Below are positions 5,369 through 6,555 of a stretch of 6,555 bases of DNA, one piece after another. The notes under the pieces were generated by a model that was given only the letters and a program-made list of their open reading frames with translations, was not told the origin of the DNA and made no database searches. The position numbers were made by a program, and so were the translations under genes. Numbering within the stretch: the stretch's first letter is position 1; every line of letters begins with the position of its first letter. Source of the stretch: an uncultured Candidatus Saccharibacteria bacterium (GTDB taxonomy: Bacteria; Patescibacteria; Saccharimonadia; Saccharimonadales; UBA6022); contig CAMLGO010000045.1 in assembly GCA_946479665.1 (NCBI GenBank), forward strand, positions 1 to 6,555, written 5' to 3'.

Positions 5369-5839
5369 TTAAAGAATCTGAATCTTCTTAGCTTGTTCTT
5401 GTTTCACCTTTAGGAAGCTGATTGAGAGAACACCGTCTTTAAGGACTGCTTCTACTTCATCTTCTTTTACGGCAACAGGAAGTGCTAGTGTGCGGCTGAA
5501 TTCGCCCCAGTAGCATTCTTGAATGTGCCAGTGAGTTGCATCTGTGTCGTCACCGCTACTTAGTGTACCGCTGATTGTTAGAATGCCATCGCTGATGCTT
5601 ACATCAAGATCTTCTTTGTTAACACCTGCTGTACGTGCCTTAACAACAAGGCGTTCGTCAGTTTCGTACACATCAACTGCGAGTTGGCCAGGAAAATCAT
5701 CCTCTGCTTCGTCCCAGTTTTCTTCTGCTGATGGTACTGCGGCTGCGGTTTGGTCAGTCGTTGTTAGGTCTTCGTCGTTCAGGAATGCTGCAGCGAGTTC
5801 GTCCTCGATGAGCAAGTCGTCGTTTTGTTTCCGTGCCAT
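5369..5839 (-). CDS. hsp20: Hsp20 family small heat-shock protein
   Basis: The protein has 156 residues. The N-terminal arm (1-50) is unusually acidic and low in aromatic residues. The alpha-crystallin domain spans about 52-145 and contains the family's signature near its end (AVLKDGVLSISF, 131-142) and a typical ECYWGEFSRTLALP segment (108-121). The last residues, KKIQIL, carry an I-x-I motif (153-155), which in this family docks into neighbouring subunits. Hsp20 proteins form ATP-independent oligomers that hold unfolding proteins in the cytoplasm. The frame extends to GTG 5851, but that GTG is part of the ribosome site, so ATG 5839 is chosen. It has its own promoter and terminator and is divergent from comF. 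No CIRCE (HrcA) operator is visible upstream. The family is certain; the acidic N-terminus is only a notable feature. Confidence 0.92.
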   Translation of the reverse strand: MARKQNDDLLIEDELAAAFLNDEDLTTTDQTAAAVPSAEENWDEAEDDFPGQLAVDVYETDERLVVKARTAGVNKEDLDVSISDGILTISGTLSSGDDTDATHWHIQECYWGEFSRTLALPVAVKEDEVEAVLKDGVLSISFLKVKQEQAKKIQIL

Positions 5840-5842
5840 GAT

Positions 5843-5850
5843 ATCCTCCA
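5843..5850 (-). promoter_or_regulatory. Strong ribosome binding site of hsp20
   Basis: TGGAGGAT on the minus strand (GGAGG at 5849-5845) lies 5 bases before ATG 5839. It is the strongest Shine-Dalgarno match in the window and excludes the GTG at 5851 as start. Confidence 0.85.
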
Positions 5851-5867
5851 CTTTTCTCTAGGCTCTA

Positions 5868-5912
5868 TTGACAAATAGTCTCTATCAGTATAACCAATAT
5901 GTACGCTATAAT
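5868..5912 (+). promoter_or_regulatory. Candidate promoter elements for comF
   Basis: A perfect TTGACA lies at 5868-5873, but the nearest good -10 (TATAAC, 5889-5894) is only 15 bases away. A perfect TATAAT lies at 5907-5912 without a clear -35 at 17 bases. Either could drive comF. Both overlap the hsp20 promoter on the other strand, so the two genes may compete for polymerase. Confidence 0.35.
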
Positions 5913-5915
5913 CAA
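5887..5915 (-). promoter_or_regulatory. Candidate promoter of hsp20
   Basis: On the minus strand TTGATT (5915-5910) and TATACT (5892-5887) are 17 bases apart, matching the sigma-70 consensus at 4/6 and 5/6 positions. Transcription would start near 5880, giving a leader of about 40 bases. That leader carries a small hairpin (CTATT/AATAG arms at 5865-5869 and 5874-5878). Confidence 0.55.
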
Positions 5916-5946
5916 TGAAAGGAAGGCCTTAAACGTAAAAAACACA

Positions 5947-6555
5947 ATGATCGATATGGCACTGTCTTTTATAGCTCCACACCCCTGTTGTGGATGTGGA
6001 AAATTACAAGGTCTGTTATGTGAAGATTGTAAATACGACATCATTAGTGAAGCATTTTCGGGCTGCATTGGCTGCGGGCGTCCAGTAGGAGTATCGAGAA
6101 CGTGCGGTCGCTGCCGTGTCCCCTATTCGCGTACGTGGTGCGTTGGCGAACGGTCGGGTGTTTTGGAGGAGCTCATCAACCAGTATAAGTTTGAGAGAGC
6201 GCGAGAGGCACATAAGACTATGGCTAACTTACTCGCCGCTATATTGCCTGACCTGCCTGAAAACGTAATCATCGTGCCAGTGCCGACTATCGCTACACAT
6301 ATTCGACAGAGGGGCTACGATCACACACGGTTGCTTGCGAAAGCACTTGGTCGACGTGTGAGGCGTCCTGTTGCCGCCTCTTCGCTTGTTCGGATAACTC
6401 AGACAAAGCAGCGTGAGGCGAGCCGATCTGTGCGGATAGCACAGGCAAAGCGAGCCTTTAGGGCAAAAGGGATTAATACCTCTGCGTGCTATTTGCTAAT
6501 AGATGACGTCGTAACAACCGGCGCGACGGCAAAGTATGCTGCTAAAGCCCTTAAA
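5947..6555 (+). CDS. comF: ComF family protein, zinc finger plus phosphoribosyltransferase-like domain (3' end outside window)
   Basis: The open frame gives 203 residues and continues past the right edge; the family is usually about 200-240 long, so only a short tail is missing. Four CxxC pairs (C14/C17, C25/C28, C40/C43, C53/C56) form the zinc-binding start. The PRTase-like domain shows QYKFERARE (79-87), IVPVP (109-113), RQRGYDHTRLLA (120-131), QTKQREASR (152-160) and the PRPP-loop signature LLIDDVVTTGAT (183-194). ComF proteins act in the cytoplasm and are needed for DNA uptake in several competent bacteria; the exact reaction is unsettled. ATG 5956 is an alternative start. ATG 5899 is also in frame, but lies upstream of the best -10. 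No Shine-Dalgarno sequence sits at normal distance; the nearest (AAAGGAAGG, 5918-5926) is about 20 bases away. The family call is firm, the exact start is not. Confidence 0.9.
   Translation, partial: MIDMALSFIAPHPCCGCGKLQGLLCEDCKYDIISEAFSGCIGCGRPVGVSRTCGRCRVPYSRTWCVGERSGVLEELINQYKFERAREAHKTMANLLAAILPDLPENVIIVPVPTIATHIRQRGYDHTRLLAKALGRRVRRPVAASSLVRITQTKQREASRSVRIAQAKRAFRAKGINTSACYLLIDDVVTTGATAKYAAKALK

Noticed and set aside
5840..5920. CIRCE or ROSE/fourU thermosensor before hsp20
   Set aside because: No CIRCE inverted repeat is present, and the leader hairpin (5865-5878) does not cover the ribosome site.
1..6555. Recoded TGA (Gly) genetic code of Gracilibacteria/Absconditabacteria
   Set aside because: All genes translate without in-frame TGA and end at TAA or TAG with sensible termini.
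1..6555. CRISPR array, tRNA genes, insertion sequences or attachment sites
   Set aside because: I saw no regularly spaced repeats, tRNA-like cloverleaf with a CCA-end context, transposase frames or terminal inverted repeats with target duplications.

Overview
The window looks like chromosomal DNA from a member of the Patescibacteria (CPR), most likely Candidatus Saccharibacteria (TM7). This assignment is an inference. It rests on a VirB6-like polytopic protein next to a tandem set of small two-helix VirB2/TrbC-like pilins, a layout I associate with Saccharibacteria, together with moderate GC content and short genes. All reading frames work with TGA as a stop, which argues against the recoded Gracilibacteria/Absconditabacteria.

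Layout. Positions 1-3005 hold two minus-strand genes. The first to be transcribed (1872-3005) encodes a single-span membrane protein with a cytoplasmic N-terminus, a Pro/Thr-rich linker and a probable NTF2-like external domain, VirB8-like in architecture. The second (1-1783, running off the left edge) encodes a VirB6/TrbL-like protein with a signal peptide, a cysteine-rich exported domain and a cluster of membrane helices. A strong terminator hairpin lies between them. Right after it, a perfect 12-bp inverted repeat pairs the virB6-like start codon with upstream sequence. Positions 3161-5161 carry five plus-strand pilin-like genes, divergent from the first block. Four are tightly packed. The fifth has its own near-consensus promoter and a terminator. 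After a 109-base gap that may hold a small structured RNA, positions 5369-5839 (minus) encode an Hsp20 small heat-shock protein. Divergent from it, 5947-6555 (plus, running off the right edge) encodes a ComF-type phosphoribosyltransferase.

How the parts fit. Positions 1-5161 read as one type IV secretion-like surface machine: an inner-membrane channel (VirB6-like), a possible VirB8-like scaffold and a family of pilin subunits, expressed from a shared divergent control region at 3006-3160. No ATPase (VirB4/VirB11) is in the window; it would be expected beyond the left edge. The hsp20-comF pair is a separate divergent unit. ComF links to DNA uptake in other bacteria, but a functional link to the secretion locus is not shown here.

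The most interesting observations are the start-codon-masking hairpin before the virB6-like gene, the five-member pilin family with one member lacking both signal peptide and cysteines, the paired cysteines in the exported part of the other four pilins and the VirB6-like protein, and the unexplained foldable segment at 5226-5319.
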